Source: Owenia fusiformis (taxonomy: Eukaryota; Annelida; Polychaeta; Sabellida; Oweniidae). Taken from it: a stretch of DNA of 60,000 nucleotides. The DNA is taken from positions 1,220,513-1,280,512 of the forward strand of contig CAIIXF020000004.1 of the NCBI GenBank assembly GCA_903813345.2, given 5' to 3'. Positions within the stretch are counted from its first letter, which is position 1. Every line of letters starts with the position of its first letter. This document shows, piece by piece, positions 47,701 through 57,900 of the stretch. Position numbers and translations under genes: made by a program. The notes under the pieces are model-generated. The model did not search any database. It worked only from the letters and a program-made list of their open reading frames with translations, and had not been told where the DNA came from.

Positions 47701-50700
47701 ATCTAGCAAAAAGTATCACTCACAAAACTTAAGATACAACTTTTTTCTTGAAAATTAAGAAAATGCATTTGAAATACAAAATACCCCTACAGTTTGGACC
47801 ATAGATAAAGTCAGCTGAAGTTCGGGCTGAAGTGAGGATTTCCCATGTTAAAAATAAGAGAATTTTCAGTAGGCCATACATCAGTGGATGAGAGTTTACA
47901 AAATGTAAAATATAAAAATTTTAGGGATATGTATCTGGACAATATTGGAAACTTTGGTCTGGGCTTTCAAACCACTATGCTTAGGAAATGGTGATAGAAA
48001 ATTGACAACCCATTTATTTATGGTACAAACTGAAGATTTAAGACCTACAAAATTTATGGGACCTACAAAAAGTTTAGACCTTCCTCTCAAAAATGTGAGA
48101 ATATTAGCCCATTAGTGCGGGTAACAACTGAGATAAAGCTTGCTTCAGGGTTCGCTTTATGGACCACCCTGTATATGTTACCTTCTTAGGGCTTGATACC
48201 TGTCACTTTTCATAGTTTTTCCCCCAGTCTTTCCATGTAATGTTAATGTGAATCTTGCCATATGAATTCTTTATAGTCGCTTGATGATGAAAAATATTTC
48301 TTTAAAAAACCATAGAATCATATCAAATAATATAGTAAAAGTAAGTAAGAATAATTTCTCATATGTTCCTTTAAGTTTTATTTCCCATTAGTAACAAATG
48401 GTTAAAATTTTGTAATTCCAACCCATTGGTAAGATTTTGTCATGTTACTGTACTTCTACTTAATTTGGCAGCAAATTTGATTTGGCAGATCTGCCAAATT
48501 GTTAAAGTCTGCTAAATAAGTCACCAAATCCCTGGTAATTTTAGTACCATGTAAATTAGTACTATTAGTGCATTGTAATATTGCAAGTAGGCCAAAAGTA
48601 GCCGCCAAATGTTCAAAACAGCAAATCCGCCAAAATAAGTAGCACCAAATTAAGTAGAAGTACAGTATTGTTCTGTTATTTACCCTCAATATGAATGACC
48701 CATCCATCACATTTTTGTCACTGATTTCAGGCAGAGGTTGACAAGAGAGACCATGAAATGAACAGATTGCAAAAGAACTTAAAGGAAGCAGAGAATATGC
48801 TGGTATGCTTTATATTACCATTTTATTTTATTTTATTTTTCCTCATTTTCCCCTTAACTTTCTTTTTCTTTAAGATTTGAGTCTAACCTATCGTGTAGTC
48901 TTGATGGTTAAAAAATATACTCTTGCTTTTATTTACATTTGATTTGAAATTAATGTTTTGTCTTTAGTTTTTAATTTTTAATTTTTGTGGGTTCAATCCT
49001 GTGGGCTTACTTTTTCCCGTCAGCCCTTAACTCAGAATTTCATACTGTGTCTCCATTAACTCAGGCTTGTCAACTGTCCCGCAATTTGCGTATTTGTCAC
49101 GCATTTGCTGAAGAATTTGAAGTCACGCCAGTTATTTTTGCGTGACAGAAAATGTCACGCAAATACGCATTTTACCTGGTAATTGTCAAGCAAAAATGTT
49201 TCTGTAGAAAAATTTCTAAAAAAGATCGTCTACACAGAAAAAATACGAACGCCGGAAAAAAATGTACGCATTTCGTTCGGACTTTTCACGCGAATTACGT
49301 ATATGTCACGCATTCCGTTCGAGATTTTTCGTACCTCAGATTTGGACCAAGGTGTCCACATTTTGAGGGGAGGTGTTCAACATTTCCAAGTCACTCATGT
49401 TAGGTGTTCCCAAGTTGACAGGCCTGTTAACTAGTGGCAGACCCAAAAGAAGTGAGTAGCTCCCACAATTCTTTCATATTCTATCGTATTTGGGGATTCC
49501 CCATTATATGACATCCAATCAAATTGCAGGATGTGATCACAGGAACAATCATGAGCATGTGCTCATTCAGTGCTGCGGAAATCTCCCCCCTCCCCTGTGG
49601 CAGACCTATATATGCTTACTATGATTTGTTTTTTTTGTAGGCTACTGCCATCTATCAGGCCAAACAGAAACTACATTCCATGGCACAGGCAAAAGCTAAA
49701 GCAATATCATCAGAGGACCTCATTAGATATGCGCATAAAATTAGTGCTTCCAATGCAGTTGCTGCACCAACAACTTGGACTCCAGGTAAAAATTGAGAGC
49801 TCAAGGTAAAATATTCAACTCCAGGTAAAAATTGAGAGCTCAAAGTGATAATACAAGAAATATGATAATAAGGAAATGATTTTATGCAATGTTGAAACTC
49901 ATTGTTTAAAAATCAAGCCAGTGTTTCTCTTACAAACCAAAAATTAATTTATCAGAAAAAATCAATTGAGATTTATAATCTAACATGGAAATTATTGAAT
50001 ATTTAACAGAATATTTAACAGACATATCTATTAGAATGTTAAAATGAGATGAACATGAAAAAGAGTTCGAACTGTTAAGTTGGTCTAATTCTGGAGAATA
50101 TGCTTGTCATGGAATGTTGTGGGCAAAAACGATTGCAAAATTGTGACTATTTATAGGAAAGTTAGTTTCAACTCACCTCTAATCTTTGTTACACCATCAA
50201 TTCTGCATTCATATTGATCAATTTATTTTGAGAAACAACCAAACTCAAAAGGAAGTAAAATCCATTTTTAAAAGTTTACATTTTTTCTGAAGGGGATCCA
50301 CAACTCAACTCAACTGATATGCAATTTATTTATTTTTATTTTTTTTATTCTTCAAGTACATACACACCCCTTGGGGTCAAGTACATGTACAAACAAAAAT
50401 TATAACAATTATAAAGGAAGGAAAAAGAAGACATTTACATGTAAAAAAAAAAAATTCAAAAAAAAATTCAATTTATATTGATCGGTTTATTTTATGATGC
50501 AACCAAGCTCCAAAGGAAGTAAAAATCCTTGCATTGATCTTTTTAAAATTTCACATTTTTTCTGAAGGGGATCCACGACGACCTTACCCAACAGATGTTG
50601 AAATGAGGATGGGATTCCTGGGACAGATGAGTAACCTTCCAAGTGAGAATCTGACCAATCATGTGCATGGAAACTTCTCCGACACATTATCCGCATCTCG

Positions 50701-51741
50701 AGGGGTTGGACAACTTGGTGAGTATTTTTGATCCTCCTATTTGTAACTTGGTGAGCATTTTTGATCCTCCTATTTGTAACTTGGTGAGTATTTTGATCTT
50801 CTTATTTGTAACTTGGTGAGTATTTTTGATACTCCTATTTGTAACCCTCTATTATTTCTTACTTTACATCAATATAAGATTTTAGCCAGGGACTCAACAA
50901 AGTGTTGGTAATATATCGCATGAGATTCTTGTTTGAAGTTTTAAAATGAGAGCTACAACAACGTTACACCCCAGTCACATTTGTCGCACGGTGGCCGTAA
51001 GTCGACCGCAGATCAATTAAATCAGTAAATTTCTGCGGCGAGCGTAGGAAAACTACGGGCACCTTGCGGTCTCCGTACGGCGTATGCAGATAATTACAGG
51101 CCGCAGGGAAGGCGTAGAAATTATAACTCGGAGTTATAATATTTTTCATTTCTGCGGTGCCCGTAGAAATCAACTGGCTCAGCAAGATTGAATCATTATT
51201 TGTCAATGTTTCACGATCACTTTTCATTTGATATTACATCCTAGCACTATGAATAACATCTTTAAATTGTCCTGATGTAAATAAAATGAAAAAAGTATTA
51301 TTTATCAACAGAAATTTAAAATTCACCGTGCGGCTGCCGTGGGAAATGTGACTGCAAAAGTATGAGAGCGCAGAAATTCTACGGCGAGCGTAGAAAAGCT
51401 ACTGGCCGCAGAAATGATAGACCTCACGGCGGCCGTGGGAAATGTGACTGGGGTGTAATGCATGACTAGTTACCTACTTATATACACTATGAATGTTTTA
51501 TCATACTATTCAACCGAAATCGATTAATTTCAGTGAGAATTATTTATTTATAACTAATGAATGAACATGTTTTCCAGATCATATGACATCACAAAGCTCT
51601 GGGCTGACATGGCAACAACAACCTCATATCTCCATGGAAACATCAATGACCATGGGGGCACAAAAAGGACAAAATAAAGAAAATGAAGTTGGCATCATGT
51701 CCTCAGACTCTAGTTCAAGTTCTTCGAGTGACGATGAATGA
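44698..51741 (+). CDS. MED4: Mediator complex subunit 4, complete, 6 coding exons, 251 aa
   Basis: The six exons give a 251-residue protein, close to the usual MED4 length of about 270. MED4 belongs to the Mediator middle module and pairs with MED9 and others to relay activator signals to RNA polymerase II in the nucleus. Signature runs are [16 protein letters not shown] (residues about 43-58), the coiled-coil [20 protein letters not shown] (77-96), [33 protein letters not shown], the family hallmark [20 protein letters not shown] (148-167) and the acidic serine tail [22 protein letters not shown], which is shorter here than 20 residues per half. All introns are GT-AG and phases agree. Intron 1 hosts a LINE. 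AATAAA at 52689 and 52852 are possible polyadenylation signals. Confidence 0.97.
44759..45491. other. MED4 intron 1, left part, possible MITE
   Basis: From about 44958 CGAGGTCTCC, with GAAGGCAGCGCGAAGTAGGA and GCGGGAGACCTCG, forms local inverted pairs; GGAGACCTCG recurs at 45495. This suggests a repeat of about 545 bp into or next to which the LINE inserted. The assignment is weak. Confidence 0.4.
45500..46632 (+). mobile_element. CR1/Jockey-group LINE, 5'-truncated, in MED4 intron 1
   Basis: A 3' fragment of a non-LTR retrotransposon in the same orientation as MED4. Coding sequence ends at 46541, followed by a short 3' UTR and a (TGA)n/(ATG)n tail at 46617-46636 instead of poly(A). Microsatellite-like 3' tails are usual in CR1-like and RTE-like LINEs. 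The 5' junction is near GGAGACCTCGACTCGAGG. Confidence 0.85.
45510..46541 (+). pseudogene. reverse transcriptase C-terminal fragment of the CR1/Jockey-like LINE
   Basis: The intact frame reads [16 protein letters not shown], then [20 protein letters not shown] (RT block with [10 protein letters not shown]), [11 protein letters not shown] (catalytic FADD), [37 protein letters not shown] (thumb region) and a C-terminal tail [17 protein letters not shown]...[14 protein letters not shown]. The [11 protein letters not shown] ending is common in CR1/Jockey-type LINEs. The endonuclease and N-terminal RT are missing, so it is not autonomous. No frameshift is visible across about 345 codons. Confidence 0.9.
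46640..47431. other. MED4 intron 1, right part, nothing recognised
   Basis: AT-rich non-coding sequence. A small GAATTCCCGGGATA/CCTGGGAATTTC pair near 47092-47135 could pair loosely. Confidence 0.55.
47432..47597 (+). CDS. MED4: MED4 exon 2 (residues 20-75)
   Basis: Acceptor TTTTTTCAG. The exon encodes [31 protein letters not shown] and [13 protein letters not shown], then donor GTAAAC in phase 0. Confidence 0.95.
47598..48445. other. MED4 intron 2, left part, nothing recognised
   Basis: AT-rich intron sequence; no structured element seen. Confidence 0.6.
48446..48667. mobile_element. TA-flanked MITE, 222 bp, in MED4 intron 2
   Basis: The ends TACTGTACTTCTACTTAATT and AATTAAGTAGAAGTACAGTA are perfect inverses and TA sits at both borders. 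Its ends (CTGTA...TTAATTTGG) resemble those of the 455-bp element at 39831-40285, so both may share one transposase source. It ends 63 bp before the MED4 exon 3 acceptor. Confidence 0.88.
48731..48802 (+). CDS. MED4: MED4 exon 3 (residues 76-99)
   Basis: Acceptor GATTTCAG and donor GTATGC enclose 24 codons, [20 protein letters not shown] then ENML: the coiled coil that matches [20 protein letters not shown]. Confidence 0.96.
48803..49055. other. MED4 intron 3, left part
   Basis: T-rich sequence with TTTTATTTTATTTTAT near 48821. Nothing else. Confidence 0.6.
49062..49426. mobile_element. 365-bp transposon remnant with 6-bp target duplication
   Basis: Inverted ends CAGGCTTGTCAACT and AGTTGACAGGCCTG are flanked directly by TTAACT on both sides (49056-49061 and 49427-49432). 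The body repeats ACGCA, GTCACGC and TTTGCGT words. Two 83-codon plus frames inside show no family resemblance. The perfect duplication indicates true insertion. Confidence 0.85.
49641..49785 (+). CDS. MED4: MED4 exon 4 (residues 100-148)
   Basis: Acceptor TTTTTTGTAG. The exon encodes [20 protein letters not shown] and [20 protein letters not shown], ending TTWTP with G|GT at donor GTAAAA. Confidence 0.97.
49778..49846 (+). repeat. splice-junction duplication: MED4 exon 4 donor, 39-bp period
   Basis: ACTCCAG|GTAAAAATTGAGAG occurs at the true junction (49785) and again with the junction at 49824. GAGAGCTCAA follows both. The second copy contains exon-end bases ACTCCAG, so it duplicates the junction and not just intron. 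Use of the distal donor would add a TAA stop (after VKIESSR). Confidence 0.85.
49847..50205. other. MED4 intron 4, left part
   Basis: AT-rich with a small local repeat GAATATTTAACA near 50000. Nothing else seen. Confidence 0.6.
50206..50590 (+). repeat. splice-junction duplication: MED4 exon 5 acceptor, about 275-bp offset
   Basis: The segment ending CATTTTTTCTGAAGGGGATCCA occurs twice: a first copy with the acceptor at 50292 and the real one at 50567. Upstream homology covers about 100 bp (ATATTGATC..TTTATTTT, CCAAACTC/CCAAGCTC, AAAGGAAGTAAAA). The first copy has only about 11 exon bases before diverging to CAACTCAACTCAACT, so it is a decoy acceptor. Confidence 0.85.
50568..50717 (+). CDS. 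MED4: MED4 exon 5 (residues 148-198)
   Basis: Encodes [20 protein letters not shown], the most conserved MED4 motif, then [18 protein letters not shown] and SRGVGQL. The acceptor is TTTCTGAAG and the donor GTGAGT, phase 1. Confidence 0.97.
50709..50850 (+). repeat. splice-junction array: MED4 exon 5 donor, 33-bp unit, 4 copies
   Basis: The exon end AACTTG and donor GTGAGTATTTTTGATCCTCC recur with donors at 50718, 50751, 50784 and 50816, spacing 33, 33 and 32 bp. Each copy includes six exon bases and an unspoiled GTGAG(T/C). Units differ by a few substitutions. Confidence 0.93.
50964..51458. mobile_element. MITE, 495 bp, with perfect 19-bp inverted ends, in MED4 intron 5
   Basis: The ends TTACACCCCAGTCACATTT and AAATGTGACTGGGGTGTAA are exact inverses. 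The inner arms are rich in GGCCGTGGG/CGGCGAGCGTAG words repeated in both orientations. GC content is far above that of the host intron. A TA or TTA target is possible. No coding capacity; an 87-codon minus frame is an arm product. Confidence 0.88.
51578..51741 (+). CDS. MED4: MED4 exon 6 and stop (residues 198-251)
   Basis: Acceptor TTTTCCAG. Encodes [38 protein letters not shown] and a run of serines ending SDDE, then TGA. It matches the NKENEDDVEIMSTDSSSSSSESD tail of vertebrate MED4. Confidence 0.96.
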
Positions 51742-52285
51742 TCTCAATTTTGGCTGCTATGTCATTATTAATTGGATATGTCAAAAAACAATGGCCACAC
51801 CAAAGCAATTTATTGTTGCTATGTTGGCATTAAACGATGGTTTCATTGTGGCAATATTTGGACAAAGAATTGCCATATATGGCATGGTTTACAGAGGCTA
51901 GTATCTGACACAGTGGGAGTACATATGTACTGTATGTAGTAATGCAGCCAATCATGTGTAATGGAGCAATCCAGGAGAATATCAGTGTTAGGGATGTAGT
52001 TATGCTGACCTAGTCAGTTAAAAGAATATGCTAGCATAAGGATATCATACGTAACTGCCTTTTAAATAATATGCCAAAGCAGACTAACTTTATTAACTGC
52101 CAAATGGAGTGTGTCAGTCAGTACACTACTATTGGAAATATGATAATTATCATGAGCACTAAAATATGTATTTGACATCTGCAATCCTGCTGTCACATCT
52201 CTATTTGCTGTCACGTCTCTATTTGCTGTCACATCTCTATTTGCTGATGCCGATTCCGTTGATACATGTAATTGTACCATGTAAT
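51742..52285 (+). other. MED4: probable MED4 3' UTR
   Basis: The sequence following the stop has no frame. Near 52194-52250 a 21-bp unit (GTCACATCTCTATTTGCT) is repeated about three times. The end of the transcript cannot be fixed; AATAAA at 52689 and 52852 are candidates. Confidence 0.5.
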
Positions 52286-52289
52286 TGTA

Positions 52290-52502
52290 CCATGGCAATG
52301 ATCTCCACAGGATTTTTTCTCAAGTGTGTGCAAATTTTTCATTTTCACAATGCAGACCAAAATTGGTCAAAATATGCCTATTCTACGTGATTTTTCTCAT
52401 TTTCAAGTGGGTGCAAACAGATTTTCAGGTGGGTGCAAGCCTATTATCAAAATCTCAAGTGGGTGCTGCACCCACTTGCTTTAATGCTGAGGAGATCACT
52501 AC
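52290..52502 (+). mobile_element. GTGATCTCC-type fold-back element, copy 3
   Basis: Ends GGCAATGATCTCCACAGGATT and TGCTGAGGAGATCACTACG are inverted. The body carries GACCAAAATTGGTCAAAATA, TTTTCAAGTGGGTGCAAAC and GGTGCTGCACCCACTTGC. It may lie within the MED4 3' UTR if the 52689 or 52852 signals are used. Confidence 0.75.
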
Positions 52503-53466
52503 GTGGTCTTATAACATTTCAACATGAAATACAGGTGCTGATGTGATACCTTATCTACACTCTACTATACCTAACCCCTAGAAACGCATAAGATACCTTG
52601 TTTGTCTAATTGATTTGTTTAGTATATTTTTGAAAGTACCTTATTACATCTGACTTTCAACTGATAAACCATTAATAAGGAACCGACAAATAAAAACAAA
52701 TAACATAATTATTACTAATAAGCCAAATGGGTTGCTCATGAACACCAAATGCAAGGTATAGTAGAGTGATCAATTGTGCATCTGTTGAATGATGCCATAG
52801 ACCATTTAAGATAGGTTGTTTACTTCTAGAGTAGTGTAATTAATGATATTCAATAAATAAACAAACTTTTTCATATATAATCATATCTATGATCTAATTT
52901 ATTACAAAATAAAAGCATTTTATAAATTAAAATATATTAATATTGGTTTATGAATAACATCATATATCCATATAAAGTTAACATCTTTTCAAAGGTGAAT
53001 AAATGAAGTATTGGATATAGTGGCATTTCTATATACCGTTTAAAGTGTTTAAATTGTTTTTCAAATCTATATTTCAATTTCCAACCCTTCTGCATTTAAA
53101 ATATAGATAAAATTGGTGTATTGTCAAATGATCTTTGCCTGTATATAGATTCAAAGCTGAAAATCTGATAAATTCACTATACTGTATTCAGAAAACTTAT
53201 TTCAAGTTAATTCCATATAATTCAGAACTTGTTTATACGGAATGTATACAACTTCTATTTCTTGAGATATATACTCTGACACTTATTTATTTCTATGGCA
53301 CGTCAATACGTAAATAAATATATAACAACACTTAATATCTCTATATAAAATATGAGGTTCAAAATAGGTCATGGCATATAATGATGTTCTGTAACAGATT
53401 CGGGGAGCCTGAACTGATTGAGCGTACACCAGGAACTACTAGCATGGACAAATTACAGAAGCAGAT
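52503..53466. other. MED4 3' flank, nothing recognised
   Basis: AT-rich intergenic or distal UTR sequence with AATAAA at 52689 and 52852-52861. No gene. Confidence 0.6.
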
Positions 53467-53646
53467 CAGGCCCGTAGCCAGGATTTGCCAAGGGGGGGGA
53501 TCAGTTTTCAAAAATTTCCAGGGGGGTTCATATTTGACAATTTTGCCCAAATATGGCTAAAATCACCTGAGAAGTGCTCAAAATGGTGAAAAGCTGCATG
53601 ATTTTAAAATAATTTTTGGCCAGGGGGGGGGGGGGTTACGGGCCTG
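53467..53646. mobile_element. MITE with CAGGCCCGTA ends, 180 bp
   Basis: Inverted ends CAGGCCCGTA and TACGGGCCTG. The body has GCCAGGATTTGCCAAGGGG near the left and a long G run (53620-53635) near the right. It is the same general design as the GGCGGATCCAG element at 38553. Non-coding. Confidence 0.75.
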
Positions 53647-54852
53647 CACATACTAGGCAAATGCAAGGCAACTAGGTTTTAAGTGAAGGTAGATGTGTTC
53701 ATGCTGTGTGTTACTTGTGTTGTTTTAAGTTTCTGCTCAATGCCCTAATCCATTCAGATACCCTGACATGGGTTGAATGAACTAATTTGATTTAAAAATG
53801 TGCAGAAAATATCTGTTTTTCATTGGAGAGTGGGATCATCCGAGCTGATGCCCTAAAATTGCACATATTTTACAAATCAAATTTCTAATAATATTTCAAA
53901 TAATGAACCATGTTGCCTGAGATTTAGTTTTATACTTAAGAACATGTTGATTTAATGTTCAAGTTAAAAACAATTGTTTGATTCATACATGTTATCTCTT
54001 CGTTTGTGACACAAATTCAGAATCATCAATAAAAAACTATGAAAAGTGAGGTCATCTCAAAATATTCAAAATTTCATACATACAATGTAACACTGAACTG
54101 ATTTAAATGTTTTAAGAGTTTTTAGTTAACAAGTTCCATATTTCATCATTAAAATATGAATTGCATCAAAAATCCTCATAATTCTGCACAAACCGTTCAG
54201 CTAATTACTAATTTAGATTTTATAACAGCTGTTATTATCAGTTCTTCAATTTAACATTATATTTGAGACAATGTTGCAGTATTTACAGCATTTACAGATA
54301 CAACCCCCTCCAAAGGTTTGGAAACATCAATGTTCAATTTTCATATGTTTTTTTGTGTAAGATGCTTCTCAAAAAATCATTACATTCATCAATTATGGAT
54401 GAACATGCATTGTGATTGAGTAAATTTTTTTAACATAGACAGAAGTTTAACATTGTAACATAGAATTTCATTGCTCTCTATTCTATCCAATAGAGAGCAA
54501 ATGTTGCCAAACTTTAGGAGGGGAGTGTAACTAAAGGTATACTTAAAGTACTGTATGATTGGACGGATAACTGACATGAATAGAATGACAATAGAATAGA
54601 ATAGAATGACATGATAGTTGACATGAATACCATTGTCATTGGATTATCATTTTTTACACTGAAAATTACACATCTTTAAGTGTTTTAGTCTCAATCTGGA
54701 TGGCAAATTATTTTCCTCTCTTGCACTGCCTTTCCAAATTGTCAGATTATCTAAATTTCTGGCGCACTGAATATGTTTGTTAAACTTTGCACTGTATGTA
54801 AACCTGAAGACGAATATGACCACCATAGCCATGGGGTTTGTTGAGACCATAT
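53647..54852. other. intergenic sequence and 3' flank of the DUF1330 gene
   Basis: AT-rich. Short repeats AATAGAATGACA near 54578-54612. The 3' UTR of the minus-strand gene begins at 54852 but I could not identify a clear polyadenylation signal. The minus frames here are chance. Confidence 0.55.
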
Positions 54853-54944
54853 TTAGAATGGAAAGGTCTCGCCCTGGAACACAACCACGTCACACTCAGT
54901 GCACGTGCAGGTCTGGCGGAAGTTTTTCCAGTACTGGTATTCCT
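54853..54944 (-). CDS. DUF1330 gene, last exon D and stop
   Basis: Acceptor TTTTTCCAG. Encodes (E)EYQYWKNFRQTCTCTECD then VVVFQGETFPF and TAA at 54853. The EEYQ..K..R segment completes the DUF1330 fold. A CTCTEC cysteine cluster is unusual and unexplained. Confidence 0.8.
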
Positions 54945-57900
54945 CTGGAAAAATAAATGTAAATGTTAATAAATGTCTCATAACTCCATTTAACCTTAAT
55001 AAAAGGAACAACAAAGGATAGATGTGTAAATTTTTTAAAGCGTCTTTTTAATAATTTTGTAATACAGATACCCTTTAATTTACGAGGGTTGTCCCAGAAG
55101 TATTCACTATATGCTCTAACTTTCTTTAATAAAGTTAGAGCATATACTTCTGGGACAACCCTCGTACATATGCTAACCAACTACCCTCTAACCTGAATCA
55201 TAACTTTGTCTGAAAGCCTGTAGACTTGGCCAGCAATGTACAATGACCATCCCTGGCTCCCAGAGCCCTCTATAGTCAGAGGCAATTCTGGAATGTTCCT
55301 CTGTGGCAGCAACGCATGGTGTGGCTCCGTGGGCAACCATGCTGTCTGTAGTGTTGGGAATGTATTCTTCGAAGAAGGCTTTTGGATTTGACATCTTCAG
55401 ATCCATGATTTCAAACACACATTTATCTGAAAAATGTGTATGAGTGTATTTATTTGTTATGTAATAGAATTCACTTCACTTAGCACGATGAAAGCTCTAG
55501 TACAGTGTGCCACTCTGCTATCCATCATGGTTTGAATAAATTCATCAAGGAAGACTCTTCATTGAGTGTCTTGTTATTTACTTGACTGGGCAGCTATAAA
55601 TCACCCTGAATGACAAACTAATAAGTGTGGTGTCGCATGTGAGCTTATTAATAAGGCTAGGGCAGCGAGATATAAAGCCCTGAATGACAAACTATTCAGT
55701 GTGTTGTCTTACCTATGGGGGCAGCTGTATATAAAGCCCTGAATGACAAACTATTGAGTGTGTTGTCTTACCTATGGGGGCAGCTGTATATAAAGCCCTG
55801 AATGACAAACTATTGAGTGTGTTGTCTTACCTATGGGGGCAGCTGTATATAAAGCCCTGAATGACAAACTATTCAGTGTGTTGTCTTACCTATAGGGGCA
55901 GCTGTATATAAAGCCCTGAATGACAAACTATTGAGTGTGTTGTCTTACCTAAAGGGGCAGCTGTATATAAAGCCCTGAATGACAAACTATTGGGTGTGTT
56001 GTCTTACCTAAAGGGGCAGCTGTATATAAAGCCCTGAATGACAAACTATTGAGTTTGTTGTCTTACCTAAAGGGGCAGCTGTATATAAAGCCCTGAATGA
56101 CAAACTATTGAGTTTGTTGTCTTACCTAAAGGGGCAGCTGTATATAAAGCCCTGAATGACAAACTATTGAGTTTGTTGTCTTACCTAAAGGGGCAGCTGT
56201 ATATAAAGCCCTGAATGACAAATTATTAAGTTTGTTGTCTTACCTAAAGGGGCAGCTGTATATAAAGCCCTGAATGACAAACTATTGAGTTTGTTGTCTT
56301 ACCTAAAGGGGCAGCTGTATATAAAGCCCTGAATGACAAACTATTGAGTTTGTTGTCTTACCTATAGGGGCAGCTGTATATAAAGCCCTGAATGACAAAC
56401 TATTGAGTGTGTTGTCTTACCTAAAGGGGCAGCTGTATATAAAGCCCTGAATGACAAACTATTGAGTTTGTTGTCTTACCTAAAGGGGCAGCTGTATATA
56501 AAGCCCTGAATGACAAACTATTAAGTTTGTTGTCTTACCTATAGGGGCAGCTGTATATAAAGCCCTGAATGACAAACTATTGAGTGTGTTGTCTTACCTA
56601 TAGGGGCAGCTGTATATAAAGCCCTGAATGACAAACTATTGAGTGTGTTGTCTTACCTATAGGGGCAGCTGTATATAAAGCCCTGAATGACAAACTATTA
56701 AGTATGTTGTCTTACCTAAAGGGGCAGCTATATATAAAGCCCTGAATGACAAACTATTCAGTGTGTTGTCTTACCTAAAGGGGCAGCTGTATATAAAGCC
56801 CTGAATGACAAACTATTGAGTATGTTGTCTTACCTATAGGGGCAGCTGTATATAAAGCCCTGAATGACAAACTATTAAGTTTGTTGTCTTACCTAAAGGG
56901 GCAGCTGTATATAAAGCCCTGAATGACAAACTATTAAGTTTGTTGTCTTACCTAAAGGGGCAGCTGTATATAAAGCCCTGAATGACAAACTATTAAGTTT
57001 GTTGTCTTACCTATAGGGGCAGCTGTATATAAAGCCCTGAATGACAAACTATTGAGTGTGTTCTCTTACCTATAGGGGCAGCTGTATATAAAGCCCTGAA
57101 TGACAAACTATTAAGTTTGTTGTCTTACCTAAAAGGGCAGCTGTATATAAAGCCCTGAATGACAAACTATTGAGTGTGTTGTCTTACCTATAGGGGCAGC
57201 TGTATATAAAGCCCTGAATGACAAACTATTAAGTTTGTTGTCTTACCTATAGGGGCAGCTGTATATAAAGCCCTGAATGACAAACTATTGAGTTTGTTGT
57301 CTTACCTAAAGGGGCAGCTGTATATAAAGCCCTGAATGACAAACTATTGAGTTTGTTGTCTTACCTAAAGGGGCAGCTGTATATAAAGCCCTGAATGACA
57401 AACTATTGAGTTTGTTGTCTTACCTAAAGGGGCAGCTGTATATAAAGCCCTGAATGACAAACTATTAAGTTTGTTGTCTTACCTAAAAGGGCAGCTGTAT
57501 ATAAAGCCCTGAATGACAAACTATTGAGTGTGTTGTCTTACCTATAGGGGCAGCTGTATATAAAGCCCTGAATGACAAACTATTAAGTTTGTTGTCTTAC
57601 CTATAGGGGCAGCTGTATATAAAGCCCTGAATGACAAACTATTGAGTTTGTTGTCTTACCTAAAGGGGCAGCTGTATATAAAGCCCTGAATGACAAACTA
57701 TTGAGTTTGTTGTCTTACCTAAAGGGGCAGCTGTATATAAAGGCACACAGATGAAGTCTGCTCCATCCAACCAATCTTGCTGTTTGATAAGTGGGTCACT
57801 CACATACCTAGTAATTAAAATAAAGGACATTAATGTACTTCAATGAAATGTGGAATCTGTCATACAAAGAGGGAAAAAGCAAACAAAGTTCTTTACTTTT

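Noticed and set aside
49152-49434. Two 83-codon plus frames
   Set aside because: They lie inside the TTAACT-flanked transposon remnant and overlap each other in different frames.
50964-51227. 87-codon minus frame
   Set aside because: It is an arm of the 495-bp MITE, GC-rich only because of the element.
54896-55180. 94-codon minus frame beginning MVSICTRVVPEV
   Set aside because: It runs through the mariner-like hairpin and the intron into the last exon in the wrong frame. The spliced exon C-D junction explains the coding part.
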